64,000 bases of DNA, from positions 1-64,000 of the forward strand of contig JAFADI010000212.1 in the NCBI GenBank assembly GCA_023424965.1. Reading direction: 5' to 3'. Both the position numbers and the translations under genes were made by a program. Numbering within the stretch: the first letter of the stretch is position 1; each line of letters opens with the position of its first letter. The notes under the pieces are model-generated. The model worked only from the letters and a program-made list of their open reading frames with translations, made no database searches and was not told the origin of the DNA. Source of the DNA: Bacillota bacterium (GTDB taxonomy: Bacteria; Bacillota; Clostridia; Acetivibrionales; JAFADI01). Of this stretch, positions 1-8,395 are shown piece after piece.

Positions 1-42
1 AAATTCCTTCTCCCGGGCAATGTAGCATTGATACTTCCAGTA

Positions 43-51
43 TGCTATAAT
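43..51 (+). promoter_or_regulatory. Extended -10 promoter for the DUF4364 gene
   Basis: TATAAT at 46-51 is preceded by TG at 43-44, an extended -10. No good -35 is visible at 17 bp (TAGCAT is the best). It lies about 45 bp upstream of the start codon at 96. Confidence 0.5.
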
Positions 52-95
52 ATTTATCAACTGCAGTATATAAAATACATATTTGGGAGGATGCC

Positions 96-632
96 ATGAA
101 TTTGGGAAGCAACAGGGAGCTTGCCGAAAACAAGTTGATCCTGCTCTATATCATAGACAAAGTCAATATACCTATAAACAATTTGCAAATAACAAAAATC
201 ATTCTTGAAAACAGATTTATGAATTACTTTCTCCTCCAGCAGTTCCTGAACGAACTGTGTGAGGGCAGTCTTCTTTCCTGCGTTCACGAAGACGGCAAGT
301 CCTTTTATACCATTACCAATAACGGCAAGCAAACATTGAGCTATTTTCAAAACCTCATTCCCCTGGGCATTAAAACCAGAATTGACGACACCATTTCTTC
401 AATTAAAAAACGAATAAAGAATGAAACCTATATTACCGCCGACTATACACCCGAAAAGGAAAACGAATTTATCGTTTCATGCAAAATTTGCGAAGACGAT
501 TTCAAGCTGATTGATTTAATGCTGCTGGCGGGAACAAAAAGTGAAGCCCGTTCCATCTGCGAAAACTGGCGAAACCACTCCCAGGCAATCTATTCGGAAA
601 TCATCGAAAGCCTCACAAAAAAGCGCGACTGA
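96..632 (+). CDS. DUF4364 family protein
   Basis: A 178-residue soluble protein that I recognise as the DUF4364 family, common in Clostridia. The N-terminal half (about 10-90) looks like a winged-helix fold: a helix followed by a predicted recognition region and a small beta wing (the SFYTITNNGKQTL stretch). This is typical of PadR/MarR-like regulators. The C-terminal half is a mixed alpha/beta region of unknown role. The start ATG at 96 follows GGGAGG with about 6 bases spacing. It is the only plus-strand gene of the first 10 kb and has its own extended -10 promoter. A role in gene regulation is inferred from the fold only; no target is known. Confidence 0.75.
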   Translation: MNLGSNRELAENKLILLYIIDKVNIPINNLQITKIILENRFMNYFLLQQFLNELCEGSLLSCVHEDGKSFYTITNNGKQTLSYFQNLIPLGIKTRIDDTISSIKKRIKNETYITADYTPEKENEFIVSCKICEDDFKLIDLMLLAGTKSEARSICENWRNHSQAIYSEIIESLTKKRD

Positions 633-673
633 CTCCAGTACAAGGTTCCATGTACCAGGCTCATAGTTTATTC

Positions 674-874
674 CTATTTAGACTTATATTTGGGAAAGAG
701 CTCTTTAAGGACTTCTTCTCTTTCCTCAGGGGTTATTGAGTTTTGCTGTCCTGACTTTCTAACCTCTTCCCTATACTTTTCCACATCGATTCTATTCTTG
801 GTATTTTCATTGCAGGAAGCAGTCGACAGGGCAAATAATAACACTGCCATGATAAGAACGATCCTCGGCCTCAT
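674..874 (-). CDS. Small predicted lipoprotein
   Basis: A 66-residue protein of unknown function. I chose the ATG at 874 rather than the longer reading frame because it gives a clean signal: MRPR, a hydrophobic stretch, then STASC as a lipobox. GTGAGG lies upstream at useful spacing. After the predicted lipidated cysteine come about 45 charged residues rich in Glu, Lys and Arg, ending in LFPKYKSK. The product is probably anchored to the outer face of the membrane. Nothing in it names a family, and it could be specific to this lineage. Confidence 0.55.
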   Translation of the reverse strand: MRPRIVLIMAVLLFALSTASCNENTKNRIDVEKYREEVRKSGQQNSITPEEREEVLKELFPKYKSK

Positions 875-962
875 ACAATACCTCACACGATCTAACCTTA
901 AGAATCCGCCTATATGAATATAATACCTCATTGGGCCGGGTTCAAACAAGCAGTATTTTGTG

Positions 963-1253
963 CTAGGGAAGTTCTATCACCTTGTTGTCTTTTGACTCCT
1001 TGTACAGCACAAACTTGCTGCCGATGACCTGCACGACTTCCGCGCCCGTTAATGCCGCAATTTCCTCGCAGGCCTCCCTTGTCTGTGCCGATGCATTTTT
1101 AAGGACGGTAGCCTTAACCAGTTCCCTCGCCTCCAGTGCCTCGCTGAACTGCTTGATCATGTTATCGTTTATACCGCCTTTTCCCACCTGGAAAATCGGA
1201 TCAATATTGTTTGCCAGCCCTCTTAAATAACTGCGCTGTTTGCTTGTAATCAT
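963..1253 (-). CDS. yhbY: YhbY-family ribosome assembly RNA-binding protein
   Basis: A CRM-domain protein of about 96 residues. The family binds pre-50S ribosomal particles and helps large-subunit assembly. The sequence begins MITSKQRSYLRGLA and contains the family signature around VGKGGIND, the loop that contacts RNA, followed by ELVKATVLKN. I placed the start at 1253 because GGAG sits 8 bases upstream; an in-frame ATG at 1259 is too close to that site. It lies downstream of obg on the same strand, a common Clostridia arrangement. A terminator hairpin after the preceding small gene suggests it is transcribed separately or by read-through. Confidence 0.9.
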   Translation of the reverse strand: MITSKQRSYLRGLANNIDPIFQVGKGGINDNMIKQFSEALEARELVKATVLKNASAQTREACEEIAALTGAEVVQVIGSKFVLYKESKDNKVIELP

Positions 1254-1292
1254 TTTCATGTCTCCTCGAATCATATTTTATGCCCTTTGAAT

Positions 1293-1322
1293 AAGAAAAG
1301 GAGCGGAGCATTGCTCCTCTCC
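1293..1322 (-). terminator. Rho-independent terminator after the small Cys-rich gene
   Basis: Read on the minus strand, arms of 10 bp (1300-1309 and 1313-1322, one mismatch) with a 3-base loop are followed by TTTTCTT. It directly follows the stop codon of the 65-residue gene and would end the obg transcript. Confidence 0.65.
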
Positions 1323-1520
1323 TCAGATTATTTGTTCTTCAACCTCTTTGCGGGACTTTCTCCTGTGCACCTCATAGTTGGGGTCACCTTTTTTCCATCC
1401 GCTTCTGTTTTTTTCAATAACCTTCAATTGGATCTCTTCATTTAAAACAAAGTCGTTTTTCAATAAACAGAAATAAGCAGCGCTGCCGCTTTTGCAGTTT
1501 CCACAGCTAATACACTCCAT
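1323..1520 (-). CDS. Small cysteine-containing protein of unknown function
   Basis: A 65-residue protein starting MECISCGNCKSG. Cysteines at 3, 6, 9 and 18 are spaced as C-x2-C-x2-C-x8-C, which could bind zinc or a small metal cluster. The rest is charged, with a basic stretch (VHRRKSRKEVEE) near the C-terminus that might contact nucleic acid. GGAGG and AGG lie upstream of the ATG. It sits 86 bp downstream of obg and ends at a strong terminator, so it is probably the last gene of the obg transcript. I do not recognise the family. Confidence 0.6.
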   Translation of the reverse strand: MECISCGNCKSGSAAYFCLLKNDFVLNEEIQLKVIEKNRSGWKKGDPNYEVHRRKSRKEVEEQII

Positions 1521-1606
1521 AGCCTACCTGCAGTCCTCCGTTAAAGGTATTATTTTTAATACATTTATATTTTACAATAGGTATTGTATGCTTGTCCATA
1601 CATAAT

Positions 1607-2881
1607 TTAACGCACGTATTCAAATTCAAAGTCGTGGAGCCTTACGGTATCGCCTTCGTTGATGCCCATGTTCTCCAGGGCCTCGATGATCCCCTTCTTT
1701 TTAATGGCTCTCTGGAAATACTGGAGTGACTCATAGTCGTTAAAATTGGTAGAGTTGACCATTTTCCTCACCCAACCGCCGTCCACCACATAAACGTCAT
1801 TTTCCCTGTGGATTTCAAAAGGCTTTTCTTCTTCGGCGGTATAGACGACCACCTCGTCGTTTTCATTGACCAGGATGGTCTCCGGCAAGGCTCTGAGCTG
1901 CTGTGAAATGTAATATAACAGCTCTTTAAAGCCTTTATTGGTGGCCGCTGAAATGGGGAACACCTTATATCCCAGTTCTTCTATTTTACCTGCAAATTTC
2001 TCATAGTTTTCCATGCCTTCCGGCAAATCCGTCTTATTGGCGGCAACCACCTGGGGTCTTGATGCCAGCACTTCATTATACTCCTTCAGTTCCCGGTTGA
2101 TGATTTCAAAATCCTCCAAAGGATCCCTGCCCTCAATCCCTGACACATCCACCACATGCAGCAATAGCTTGGTTCTCTCCACATGCTTTAAGAATTCATG
2201 GCCCAATCCCACACCCTCATGAGCACCCTCAATAATCCCCGGTATATCTGCAACCACAAAGCTGTTGCCCTCCTCCAGCCTTACCACCCCCAGGTTGGGC
2301 TCGATGGTCGTGAAATGGTAGTTGGCAATCTTGGGCCTTGCGGCAGATATCATGGACAGGATGGTAGACTTGCCCACGTTGGGAAAACCCACCAGGCCCA
2401 CATCGGCAAGAAGCTTGAGCTCCAGAAGGACCCACCGCTCTTCCCCCAGGGTACCGCTTTTTGCGAAATTGGGCACCTGCCTTGTGGGAGTTGCGAAATG
2501 CTGGTTTCCCGCCCCGCCTTTTCCGCCTTTTGCTATGACAGCCGTCTGCCCCAGCTTTGTCAGGTCTGCAAGGATCAACCCCGTCTCCTCATCCTTTACC
2601 AGGGTCCCCTGGGGTACCTTGATGTAAAGGTCTTCGCCTCCCCGCCCGCTGCATTTTGCCGCACCGCCGTTCTCACCGGCCTCGGCCTTGTAGTGCTTCT
2701 GGTATCGGAAATCGGTCAAGGTCCTTATCCCTTCGTCAACGATGAATATTACGTCTCCGCCTCTTCCGCCGTCTCCCCCGTCAGGTCCCCCGGCAGCCAC
2801 ATATTTTTCTCTATGGAAGGAAACGGCCCCATTCCCGCCATTTCCAGCTTTTATGTATATTTTTGCACTGTCGATAAACAT
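1607..2881 (-). CDS. obg: Obg GTPase (ribosome assembly and stress)
   Basis: A 424-residue Obg/CgtA GTPase. The glycine-rich Obg fold covers about 1-157 (starting MFIDSAKIYIKAGNGG). The G domain follows, with P-loop GFPNVGKS at 165-172, the DIPGI switch II motif and NKTD for guanine recognition. A C-terminal OCT domain runs from about 350. Obg binds the 50S subunit and links GTP/ppGpp levels to ribosome maturation. A longer frame begins 20 codons upstream, but MFIDSAKI is the family start. It follows rpmA across a terminator, so it may have read-through or its own promoter in 2890-2945. Confidence 0.97.
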   Translation of the reverse strand: MFIDSAKIYIKAGNGGNGAVSFHREKYVAAGGPDGGDGGRGGDVIFIVDEGIRTLTDFRYQKHYKAEAGENGGAAKCSGRGGEDLYIKVPQGTLVKDEETGLILADLTKLGQTAVIAKGGKGGAGNQHFATPTRQVPNFAKSGTLGEERWVLLELKLLADVGLVGFPNVGKSTILSMISAARPKIANYHFTTIEPNLGVVRLEEGNSFVVADIPGIIEGAHEGVGLGHEFLKHVERTKLLLHVVDVSGIEGRDPLEDFEIINRELKEYNEVLASRPQVVAANKTDLPEGMENYEKFAGKIEELGYKVFPISAATNKGFKELLYYISQQLRALPETILVNENDEVVVYTAEEEKPFEIHRENDVYVVDGGWVRKMVNSTNFNDYESLQYFQRAIKKKGIIEALENMGINEGDTVRLHDFEFEYVR

Positions 2882-2947
2882 ACCTGCTAAATTTCCTTTC
2901 CTGCAGTATAACCTTCTACAGTAGTATTTGCGAAAAATCAAAAAATA

Positions 2948-2969
2948 AATCCCGGTGTTAACCGGGATT
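2948..2969 (-). terminator. Terminator after rpmA
   Basis: AATCCCGGT (2948-2956) and ACCGGGATT (2961-2969) form a perfect 9-bp stem with a 4-base loop. On the minus strand it is followed by TATTTTTTG. It lies between rpmA and obg and would end or weaken the ribosomal protein transcript. The plus-strand side also has a T-run. Confidence 0.8.
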
Positions 2970-2986
2970 CTTTTTAAATATTTGTT

Positions 2987-3265
2987 TTACAGAGTAACAA
3001 TACTTACCTGCTTTTTGTCCTTACCCAATCGATGGAACTTAACCCTGCCGTCTTTAAGAGCGAAAAGAGTATCATCGCTGCCCTTACCTACGTTTTCACC
3101 CGGGAAAATTTTTGTTCCTCTCTGTCTAACGAGGATGTTACCAGCGATAACCGGCTGGCCGTCACCTCTTTTGACACCAAGCCTTTTGGACTCGCTGTCA
3201 CGACCGTTCCTTGAGCTACCTACCCCTTTTTTGTGGGCAAACAGCTGGAGATTTATCTTAATCAT
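2987..3265 (-). CDS. rpmA: 50S ribosomal protein L27
   Basis: L27, 92 residues, a large-subunit protein at the peptidyl transferase centre. It starts MIKINLQLFAHKKGVGSS. The tail before AHKKG is the Firmicutes-type extension that the Prp protease removes; in this family cleavage after F or FA exposes the mature N-terminus next to the tRNA. Consistent with this, prp lies immediately upstream. The rest matches L27 (GRDSESKRLGVKRGDG, GNILVRQRGTKIFPG). A few codons upstream are in frame, but MIKIN is the family start. The gene ends at a strong terminator. Confidence 0.98.
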   Translation of the reverse strand: MIKINLQLFAHKKGVGSSRNGRDSESKRLGVKRGDGQPVIAGNILVRQRGTKIFPGENVGKGSDDTLFALKDGRVKFHRLGKDKKQVSIVTL

Positions 3266-3269
3266 GGGA

Positions 3270-3599
3270 CTACACCTCCTCATCCAAAACCGTTACATAC
3301 TTCTTATATGAATATTGAACCTGTTTCAATCCTATGGCCATCGTCTCCAGAATCACACGGGCAATTTCCTGTTTAGAACCCGGAACACCTTCAGGCATAA
3401 CACACCTCATGTGCCCGTCCTCCTCTGAAAAACCGCGGATACCTGCCAGCTCTTCCAGTGCTCCCACCGCCGTATAGGCAATGGCAGATACCGCTGCGCA
3501 CACAATGTCACTGCCGCTTTTCGCGTAGCCTGCATGCCCAGTAATATCAAATTCCCGTATAAATCCTTCCTGGTTCCTGACGATGCGTACTTTAATCAT
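3270..3599 (-). CDS. prp: Ribosomal-processing cysteine protease Prp
   Basis: A 109-residue cysteine protease that trims the N-terminal extension of L27. With the ATG at 3599 the catalytic dyad falls at His22 (ITGHAGYA) and Cys34 (SDIVCAAVSA), the positions I recall for the characterised S. aureus enzyme. A TTG two codons upstream overlaps the rplU stop and is less likely. It is sandwiched between rplU (2 bp gap) and rpmA (4 bp gap), so protease and substrate are made from one transcript. The fold is small alpha/beta with no membrane segment. Confidence 0.93.
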   Translation of the reverse strand: MIKVRIVRNQEGFIREFDITGHAGYAKSGSDIVCAAVSAIAYTAVGALEELAGIRGFSEEDGHMRCVMPEGVPGSKQEIARVILETMAIGLKQVQYSYKKYVTVLDEEV

Positions 3600-3601
3600 T
3601 T

Positions 3602-3913
3602 TCAAGCATTGATCTTTTCGATCTGAACCTTTGTGTATGGCTGTCTGTGGCCTTGCTTTTTCCTGTAGCCCTTCTTAGGCTTATACTTGAATATGATAAC
3701 CTTCTTGTCCTTGCCATGTCCAAGTACTTTGCCGCTTACGCTGGCTTCACTTACCAACGGGCTTCCAAAAACTACATTACTTTCCTTTGATACTGCAAGC
3801 ACCTTGTCAAAAGTGACAGCCGCACCTTCTTCAGCGGTGAGCTTTTCAATGAAAACAACATCACCTTCCTGGACCTTGTACTGCTTTCCACCTGTTTCAA
3901 TTATAGCATACAT
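3602..3913 (-). CDS. rplU: 50S ribosomal protein L21
   Basis: L21, 103 residues, an early-assembling 23S rRNA-binding protein. It starts MYAIIETGGKQYKVQEGD and has the conserved C-terminal KPKKGYRKKQGHRQPYTKV RNA-binding stretch. GGAGG lies 10 bases before the ATG. It heads the rplU-prp-rpmA operon, preceded by a leader RNA of about 90 bases and a strong promoter inside the 3' end of the RNase G gene. The leader very likely mediates feedback control by L21. Confidence 0.98.
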   Translation of the reverse strand: MYAIIETGGKQYKVQEGDVVFIEKLTAEEGAAVTFDKVLAVSKESNVVFGSPLVSEASVSGKVLGHGKDKKVIIFKYKPKKGYRKKQGHRQPYTKVQIEKINA

Positions 3914-4001
3914 TTTACGAGCACCTCCTCATCCCAGTCTCGCCGTCATAAGGCAGCAGGCTTACTTCACCTGCATTTCATCGCCCTGGTCGTGCGGCTA
4001 C
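3914..4001 (-). ncRNA. L21 leader (autoregulatory ribosomal protein leader)
   Basis: About 88 bases between the predicted transcription start and the rplU start codon. On the minus strand it contains GCCGCACGACCAGGGCGATG, then GCAGG pairing with CCTGC, then ATGACGGCGAGACTGGGATG before the Shine-Dalgarno site. These blocks match my memory of the Firmicutes L21 leader. L21 is thought to bind it and repress its operon. The family call is from recall, not a covariance search. Confidence 0.65.
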
Positions 4002-4007
4002 CGAAAT

Positions 4008-4036
4008 ATTTTAACACACTAAGGAATTAATGTCAA
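4008..4036 (-). promoter_or_regulatory. SigA-type promoter of rplU-prp-rpmA
   Basis: TTGACA (4031-4036) and TAAAAT (4008-4013) are separated by exactly 17 bp on the minus strand. The -35 lies inside the last codons of the RNase G gene. Transcription would start near 4001, just before the L21 leader. Confidence 0.75.
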
Positions 4037-5507
4037 TCTCTCTGATCTTCATTTCTTCATGCTTTACTTCATTGGACGGTTTTACAAGAATCCGCTTATT
4101 GTAGGCCTTCTCCATGTCCTTCAAATGCTGCCCGTCGGAGCCCGAAAGGATCTCCGCCACACTCGGATGCACCTCTACCTGGATGGCATGGGCAATGGTC
4201 TGGCTGAAATAATTCTTGATCTCTTTTTCAACATTGCGGGCCACCGCCTCCGGTGAAAGTATTTTGGCCGTACCGTCACAATAGGGACAGTCCACATGCA
4301 TCATCGAGGCCAGGCCCTGTCTGACCTTTTTCCTCGTCATCTCGATAAGTCCAAGGCTGGTCATCCCCAGAACGGTGGTCTTGGTGCGGTCTTTTTTCAG
4401 AGCCTGCTTGAGGGTATCCAGCACCATCTGCTGGTGTTCATGCTCCCGCATGTCGATAAAGTCAATGACGATGATTCCGCCGATATCCCTTAATCGCAGC
4501 TGTTTGGCTATTTCCTTGGCGGCTTCCAGGTTTGTTTTGAGGACGGTATCCTCCAGGCTGCTGGCTCCCACGAACTTTCCCGTATTCACGTCGATTACCG
4601 TGAGGGCCTCCGTTTTGTCGATCACCAGATACCCGCCGCACTTTAACCATACCTTCCTTGCCAGGGCCTTGGATATTTTGGATTCGATCTGGTAGTATTC
4701 AAATAAATCATAGCTCTTGCTGAAGTATTCCACCCGGAGCTTCAACGCAGGCGATATCATGTCCACCAGCTCCAGCACCTTTGTGTGCTGCTGCCTGTCA
4801 TTGATGATAAATTTATCCACATTCCAGGTAAAAAGATCACGTACAGCCCTGTATATAAGGCTCAGGTCCTTGTGTATGCACCTGGGGACAGGCCCGCTGT
4901 GTTCCTTCTGCTTGATTTTTTCCCACAGCTTCATCAGGAAGTTTAAGTCGTTTGCAAAATCCTCCTCCTGCTTTCCCTCGGAGGCAGTTCTCACAATAAG
5001 TCCCATGCCTTTGGGCTTTATCCTCTCCGCGGTCTTTTTGAGCTTGGCGCGCTCCTGGTCATTTTCTATCCGCCTGGACACGCCGACATAATCCGCATTG
5101 GGAAGCAAAACCAGATGCCTCCCCGGCAGGGTGATATGGGTCGTAACCCTGGGGCCTTTTGTGCCGATGGGCTCTTTTATTACCTGTACCGTTATTTCCT
5201 GTCCCGTTCTCAATATTTCATCAATGTTATAGCCTTTTAAATCCTGATAAACCTCATCCTCCTCTTCAGAAAACTCCTTTTGCGAAACCGCGTCTCCAAC
5301 ATATAGAAAAGCGTTTTTTTCGAAACCTATGTCGATGAAAGCCGCCTGCATCCCCGGAAGGACACTGCTCACCTTCCCTCTGTAAATATTACCCACAAGC
5401 CTTTCGGAATAAGGCCTTTCAATGTATATCTCAACCAGTTCCTTGTCTTCAAGCAAAGCTACCCGCGTTTCCTGCAACTGAACATCTACGACGATTTCAT
5501 TTACCAT
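4011..5507 (-). CDS. rng: Ribonuclease E/G family endoribonuclease
   Basis: A 498-residue RNase G-type enzyme that cleaves AU-rich single-stranded RNA in mRNA decay and rRNA maturation. The S1-like RNA-binding region is at about 35-125 (GNIYRGKVSSVLPGMQAAFI). The catalytic DNase-I-like domain carries the two metal-binding aspartates in VIDVNTG (Asp306) and IVIDFIDM (Asp349). CPYC at 407-410 is the zinc-link motif used for dimerisation. There is no long disordered C-terminal scaffold, so the length fits RNase G. It sits upstream of the rplU operon, and its 3' end carries that operon's promoter. Confidence 0.95.
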   Translation of the reverse strand: MVNEIVVDVQLQETRVALLEDKELVEIYIERPYSERLVGNIYRGKVSSVLPGMQAAFIDIGFEKNAFLYVGDAVSQKEFSEEEDEVYQDLKGYNIDEILRTGQEITVQVIKEPIGTKGPRVTTHITLPGRHLVLLPNADYVGVSRRIENDQERAKLKKTAERIKPKGMGLIVRTASEGKQEEDFANDLNFLMKLWEKIKQKEHSGPVPRCIHKDLSLIYRAVRDLFTWNVDKFIINDRQQHTKVLELVDMISPALKLRVEYFSKSYDLFEYYQIESKISKALARKVWLKCGGYLVIDKTEALTVIDVNTGKFVGASSLEDTVLKTNLEAAKEIAKQLRLRDIGGIIVIDFIDMREHEHQQMVLDTLKQALKKDRTKTTVLGMTSLGLIEMTRKKVRQGLASMMHVDCPYCDGTAKILSPEAVARNVEKEIKNYFSQTIAHAIQVEVHPSVAEILSGSDGQHLKDMEKAYNKRILVKPSNEVKHEEMKIREIDINSLVC

Positions 5508-5526
5508 TTATACCTCCCCACACCCC

Positions 5527-6321
5527 TCACAGGACGTCAGGGTCAAGAGGTTCAACCAATCCACCCTCTTTTCCTACATATAATCCTGTTCGATGTATTT
5601 TCAAAGCCTTGATGCCCAAACCTCCCACTTCATTGAGTGCCGATACCAGCAGCTCAGGCTTGAGGTTTGAAGCGCTTCCTGCACTTAAAAGCGTGTGCAG
5701 GCAAAATAAATTTTCCCGGTCATACCGTGGCCCCACAAAGTTCCCCAAAGAAAGCATGCGGACATATTCCAGTATCTCCCTGTCGTCATGCTTTGAAGGG
5801 TCCGCCGGCTCATCCACAAGGTCCGCTTCAATATTATAGATCATTGGCCTTATATCCACATCACGGACTCCATTTTTGCCCTCTTTCTTTACCGTTATAC
5901 AAGGCTTAGATATAAATCCCCCGATCTTTTCTCTTATTAAATTGATACCCTCATTCTTTCCGTCAAAAACAAGGATACTGTAAGCTGCTCCGGCGATGGC
6001 CGCCATAATGTTGTTCTTGGCCTGCCGCACTTCCGCCCGGATGACCGAAAAACCCTCCGGCAGAGAGCCGTTCATCCTTTTAATAAACTCCTCCGGTTCC
6101 ATGAGCTCATCCAGCTCAAAATCAGCATATTCTGCCTCACTGGTAACTCCTACCGAAAGGGGCAATCCGAACACCATTTGCGGATGGGGATTGAAGCCCT
6201 GTGAGTAGGTCACAGGAATCTCTGCCCGTCTTGCCGCCCTTTCGAACACTTTCATCATGTCCAGGTGGGAAATATACTTTACTTCATCCCCTCGTACAAA
6301 CTTAAAGCGGAGCCTATTCAA
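5527..6321 (-). CDS. Radical SAM-associated protein (TIGR03936/DUF2344 family)
   Basis: A 264-residue protein of the DUF2344 family, nearly always encoded after the B12-binding radical SAM gene, as here. I placed the start at a TTG (6321) because GGGGGAGG lies 8 bases upstream and translation then begins MNRLRFKFVRGDEVKYISHLD, the family start. This start overlaps the stop of the upstream gene by 8 bp, implying coupled translation. Conserved features include SHLDMMKVFERAARRAEIP and FNPHPQMVFGLPL. The function is unknown; it probably works with its partner on an RNA or cofactor modification. Confidence 0.88.
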   Translation of the reverse strand: MNRLRFKFVRGDEVKYISHLDMMKVFERAARRAEIPVTYSQGFNPHPQMVFGLPLSVGVTSEAEYADFELDELMEPEEFIKRMNGSLPEGFSVIRAEVRQAKNNIMAAIAGAAYSILVFDGKNEGINLIREKIGGFISKPCITVKKEGKNGVRDVDIRPMIYNIEADLVDEPADPSKHDDREILEYVRMLSLGNFVGPRYDRENLFCLHTLLSAGSASNLKPELLVSALNEVGGLGIKALKIHRTGLYVGKEGGLVEPLDPDVL

Positions 6322-8155
6322 AGCAGATCCCTCCCCCAAAGGCAGCCGCACCGCATCCGGCACAGTCCATCCTGCAATTTGCGGTAAGTTCACCCTTGAC
6401 CGCTTTCTCACATTCTTTCATCAAAAATTGTTTCGACACACCGACGTCAATGTGGTCCCATGGGAGAATTTCGCTGAATTCCCGCTTCCTGTTGGAGTAA
6501 AATTCAGGACTGACGCCACATTCTTCAAAGGCCTCCATCCAGCTGCGGAACTTGAAATGCTCGCCCCAGCTGTCAAACTTGCAGCCTTTCTCCCACGCCT
6601 TTATCAATACTTCTCCTGTCTTCCTATCACCCCTTGCAAAGATTGATTCTAAAAAGCTCAATTCTGTGTCATGCCAGTTGTATTTTATATATTTGCTTTT
6701 TATTTTTCCTTTTAGGTATATTTGTTTTTCCCTCAGTACCCCCATGGTATCCTGGGCCTCCCACTGGAAGGGCGTAAATGGCTTTGGTACGAAGGAGGAG
6801 GTGCTGATATGGATGCTGAGCCCTTTTCCCCTTCTTTCCTTCGGTACGCGCATATATACCCCCACAACCTTTTCTCCCAGTTCCGCTATGCCTTCGACAT
6901 CCTCCAGGGTTTCGGTAGGCAGACCCTGCATAAAGTACAGCTTCACACCGCTCCAGCCTCCATTAAAGGCCATGGTTACCGAATTCAGCAGGTCCTCCTC
7001 CGTAACGCCCTTGTTTATTACATCCCGCAGCCGTTGTGTTCCTGCTTCCGGAGCAAAGGTCAGACCGCTTTTCCGCACCTTCTGAGCCTTTTGCATCAGG
7101 TCCAGCGAAAAGGAATCGATGCGCAAGGAGGGCAGGGAAAGATTGACCTTTTTGGGCTCCAGTTCCTCGATCAGTCCCCCCGTAAGTTCTTTTAAGCCTT
7201 TATAGTCACTGGTGCTTAAAGACGTAAGGGAAATTTCCTCGTAACCGGTGCTTTCCTCCAGCTTTTTTGCCAGGGAAAGCAGCCTTTCAGGCGTGCGCTC
7301 CCTCACCGGCCTGTAAACAAACCCGGCCTGGCAGAAACGGCAGCCCCGGGTACAGCCCCTGAAAAGCTCCAGCATGATTCTGTCGTGTACGATGTCGGTA
7401 AAAGGAACGATGATTTTCTCCGGAAAATAAACGTCTTCGATTTCCTTGATAATCCTTTTCCTTATCTTTTCCGGATACCTCTTATCTCTGGGTTCTATGG
7501 CTTTTATGGTGCCGTCGCCGTTATAGCTTACATTATAAAAGCCCGGCACATAAATTCCTTCAATGGATGCAATGCTTTCCAGAAAAGCCTCCCTGCTTTC
7601 ACCCTTTTCCTTCCAGGAGATGTATTTGTCCATGACCTCCAGTATGATTTCTTCGCCTTCCCCCATCATGAAGAAATCGATGATTTCCGCCAGGGGTTCG
7701 GGATTATAGGCGCAGGGGCCACCGGCACAGACAAAGGGATCTTCCTTTGTCCTCTGGGAGGACCTGAAGGGTACTCCCCCCAAATCCAGCATATTGATGA
7801 TGTTGGTGTAGCTCATCTCATACTGAAGGGTGAAACCCACAACGTCAAATTCCTTTAGAGGACTTTTGGTTTCAAGGGAGAAAAGCGGTATGCCGTACTC
7901 CCTCATCTTTTTTTCCATGTCCACCCAGGGGGCAAAAAACCGCTCGCAGTAGATGTCTTTATCTTCATTGAGCAAGTGGTACAGGATTTTCATGCCAAGA
8001 TGGGACATACCTATTTCATAGACATCGGGAAAACAAAAAGCAAACCTGGCCTTTACACCCGCCGGGTCCTTCTGGACGGAATTCCATTCGTTTCCCGTAT
8101 ATCTGGAAGGTTTCTCAACGCTTTGAAGTATTTCATCGCTTATTCTTAATACCAT
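6314..8155 (-). CDS. TIGR03960 family B12-binding radical SAM protein
   Basis: A 613-residue protein. The N-terminal part (about 30-180) resembles a cobalamin-binding domain. The radical SAM core follows, with the 4Fe-4S motif CTRGCRFC at about 268-275. The C-terminal region ends in a Cys-rich tail (CRMDCAGCGAAAFGGGICFE) that may bind a second cluster. The substrate is unknown. I preferred the ATG at 8155 (MVLRISDEIL) over a GTG at 8167 that lacks a good ribosome site. The gene overlaps the DUF2344 gene, forming a conserved two-gene unit upstream of rng in Clostridia. Confidence 0.9.
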   Translation of the reverse strand: MVLRISDEILQSVEKPSRYTGNEWNSVQKDPAGVKARFAFCFPDVYEIGMSHLGMKILYHLLNEDKDIYCERFFAPWVDMEKKMREYGIPLFSLETKSPLKEFDVVGFTLQYEMSYTNIINMLDLGGVPFRSSQRTKEDPFVCAGGPCAYNPEPLAEIIDFFMMGEGEEIILEVMDKYISWKEKGESREAFLESIASIEGIYVPGFYNVSYNGDGTIKAIEPRDKRYPEKIRKRIIKEIEDVYFPEKIIVPFTDIVHDRIMLELFRGCTRGCRFCQAGFVYRPVRERTPERLLSLAKKLEESTGYEEISLTSLSTSDYKGLKELTGGLIEELEPKKVNLSLPSLRIDSFSLDLMQKAQKVRKSGLTFAPEAGTQRLRDVINKGVTEEDLLNSVTMAFNGGWSGVKLYFMQGLPTETLEDVEGIAELGEKVVGVYMRVPKERRGKGLSIHISTSSFVPKPFTPFQWEAQDTMGVLREKQIYLKGKIKSKYIKYNWHDTELSFLESIFARGDRKTGEVLIKAWEKGCKFDSWGEHFKFRSWMEAFEECGVSPEFYSNRKREFSEILPWDHIDVGVSKQFLMKECEKAVKGELTANCRMDCAGCGAAAFGGGICFE

Positions 8156-8184
8156 GTTATGGTTCACCGTGATTCATCGAGGTA

Positions 8185-8274
8185 ACCGGCTGTAAAGGCC
8201 AACATATAATTCTCCCATCGAATTTATCTCCGTTTACAGCCCGGTCTCTATAACAAATCAATCCTTGGTTTCAA
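8185..8274 (-). promoter_or_regulatory. Promoter and leader hairpin of the radical SAM operon
   Basis: On the minus strand TTGAAA (8269-8274) and TATAGA (8247-8252) are 16 bp apart. Just downstream an inverted repeat pairs 8233-8245 with 8185-8196 (12 bp and one bulge; ACCGGCTGTAAA). It could be a leader hairpin or an operator. The rest of the 8156-8395 gap shows nothing clear. Confidence 0.45.
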
Positions 8275-8395
8275 AGTTTGTTATCAATAAAATTTTATTA
8301 TACGATAGAATTAATGGCCCCGCTCATTATAATACCCAATTGTCATCTTTTTAGCAATAGACACCGGTGCAAATTGCCTAATTTTGTAATAGTGC

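Noticed and set aside
2198..2890. A 230-codon plus-strand frame opposite obg
   Set aside because: It is the antisense shadow of a conserved GTPase gene, with no family features. Similar long shadows opposite other genes were discarded.
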